Below, piece by piece: positions 4,647 to 5,298 of a stretch of DNA of 5,298 nucleotides. The position numbers and the translations under genes were made by a program. The notes beneath the pieces are model-generated. The model was not told the origin of the DNA. It was given only the letters and a program-made list of their open reading frames with translations, and did no database searches. The stretch comes from Phycisphaerae bacterium (GTDB lineage: Bacteria; Planctomycetota; Phycisphaerae; Phycisphaerales; SM1A02): NCBI GenBank assembly GCA_030432455.1, contig JAUIHC010000239.1:1-5298 (forward strand), written 5' to 3'. How positions within the stretch are numbered: position 1 is the stretch's first letter; each line of letters opens with the position of its first letter.

Positions 4647-5298
4647 GAAACTCTCCGAGAAGGCCGCCCACGTGGCGGTACTCGACGTCCTCGAAGCCGA
4701 CCGCTCGGAGGCGTCCGGTCACGACGTCGGGGGAAGCGAAGGAGGATACCGAGTCCCAGAAGTGCCGCATGAGATCACGCACCGCCCGCGATCCGCAGAG
4801 CATGCCGAGCACCGGGGCGCCGAGATCCCGGATGCCGTGCGCCATCACCGAGCGGCGCCACCCCGACCGCGGGGCGACCATCTCCAGAATCACCATCCGC
4901 CCCCCGGGTCGCAGCACGCGGTGGATCTCCCGGAACGCGTGATCGAGATCGGTCGCGTAGCGGATCGCGTACCCGCTGACGACCGCATCACGACTCCCGT
5001 CCTCCACGGGAATCGACGCGAAGGTGCCGTCCCGGACATCCCGAACGCCCGCCGCCCCGGCCAGCGCCCGCATCTCGGGGCACGGATCGACGGCCACGAT
5101 CGACGGGGAGTCGGGCAGATACCGCTGGGCCGCGAGGGCGAGCATCCCGGTGCCGCACCCGACGTCCACGAGGGTCGCGTCGGACGCGAGTTCCAGCGAG
5201 AGCACGGTTCGCCGCCGGTACCACGAGCTCGTGCCGAGACTCGCGACGGCGTTCACGCGGTCGTAGCGGGCGGCGCTGCGACCGTAGATCGCCATCAC
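4618..5298 (-). CDS. UbiE/MenG-like class I SAM-dependent methyltransferase (start at window edge)
   Basis: This is a class I (Rossmann-fold) methyltransferase of about 226 residues, close to the usual UbiE/MenG size of 230-260. The N-terminus carries the UbiE-like pattern SAARYDRVNAVASLG (residues 8-22). Motif I is VDVGCGTG (44-51), which binds SAM. The acidic end of strand 2 is AVDPCPEM (69-76). The post-motif region is HRVLRPGGRMVILE (126-139). The C-terminal VGGLLGEFRA (210-219) recalls the GGIVALHR ending of UbiE. The classical GLRN stretch reads AIRY (111-114), so a substrate other than a quinone precursor is plausible. The window ends in GTGATG in the coding direction. A GTG start at 5298 overlapping an upstream TGA would match the other junctions of this operon, but ATG at 5295 or a start further upstream cannot be excluded. 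The 3' end overlaps the next gene by 29 bases. The methyltransferase class is well supported, but the substrate is unknown. Confidence 0.88.
   Translation of the reverse strand: MMAIYGRSAARYDRVNAVASLGTSSWYRRRTVLSLELASDATLVDVGCGTGMLALAAQRYLPDSPSIVAVDPCPEMRALAGAAGVRDVRDGTFASIPVEDGSRDAVVSGYAIRYATDLDHAFREIHRVLRPGGRMVILEMVAPRSGWRRSVMAHGIRDLGAPVLGMLCGSRAVRDLMRHFWDSVSSFASPDVVTGRLRAVGFEDVEYRHVGGLLGEFRATRPAESA
4651..4656 (-). promoter_or_regulatory. Ribosome binding site for the DUF2141 gene
   Basis: GGAGAG on the minus strand, 4 bases before the GTG at 4646. It lies inside the 3' end of the methyltransferase gene and supports the GTG start with its 29-base overlap. Confidence 0.65.

Overview
The window is a gap-free stretch of very GC-rich DNA (about 70 % by eye). 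All eight recognisable genes lie on the minus strand, so transcription runs from high to low coordinates. A lipobox-type signal peptide, an LpxL/HtrB-family acyltransferase and an ABC-2 exporter point to a high-GC Gram-negative (diderm) bacterium. A planctomycete of the Phycisphaerae type is a reasonable but weakly supported guess, and nothing here fixes the taxonomy.

Layout in the direction of transcription: (1) UbiE/MenG-like SAM methyltransferase (5298-4618, start at or beyond the window edge); (2) DUF2141-family predicted lipoprotein (4646-4077); (3) PlsC-type 1-acylglycerol-3-phosphate acyltransferase homologue (4080-3322); (4) LpxL/HtrB-type lysophospholipid/lipid A acyltransferase homologue (3325-2369); (5) ABC-2 type membrane permease (2372-1098); (6) acyl carrier protein (1049-786); (7) FabZ-like 3-hydroxyacyl-ACP dehydratase (781-332); (8) N-terminal third of a beta-ketoacyl-ACP synthase (335 to beyond position 1).

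The genes are packed as one operon. Four junctions are 4-base GTGA/ATGA stop-start overlaps, one is a 29-base overlap and one is a 4-base gap. The only real spacer is 48 bases, between the permease and the acyl carrier protein. Several genes start with GTG, each supported by a GGAG-type ribosome binding site. No terminator, RNA gene, repeat array or mobile element was seen.

Taken together the genes suggest an accessory acyl-chain pathway. A dedicated ACP, ketosynthase and dehydratase would build or modify an acyl (possibly polyene-like) chain. The methyltransferase would tailor a head group or precursor, two acyltransferases would place chains on a glycerolipid-like acceptor, and the ABC-2 permease would move the product across the inner membrane. 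The DUF2141 lipoprotein may act in the cell envelope. The set resembles aryl-polyene/flexirubin-type lipid-pigment clusters in its kinds of parts. However, the ketoreductase, aryl starter enzymes, thioesterase and ABC ATPase expected for a complete pathway are not in this window, so the product remains open.
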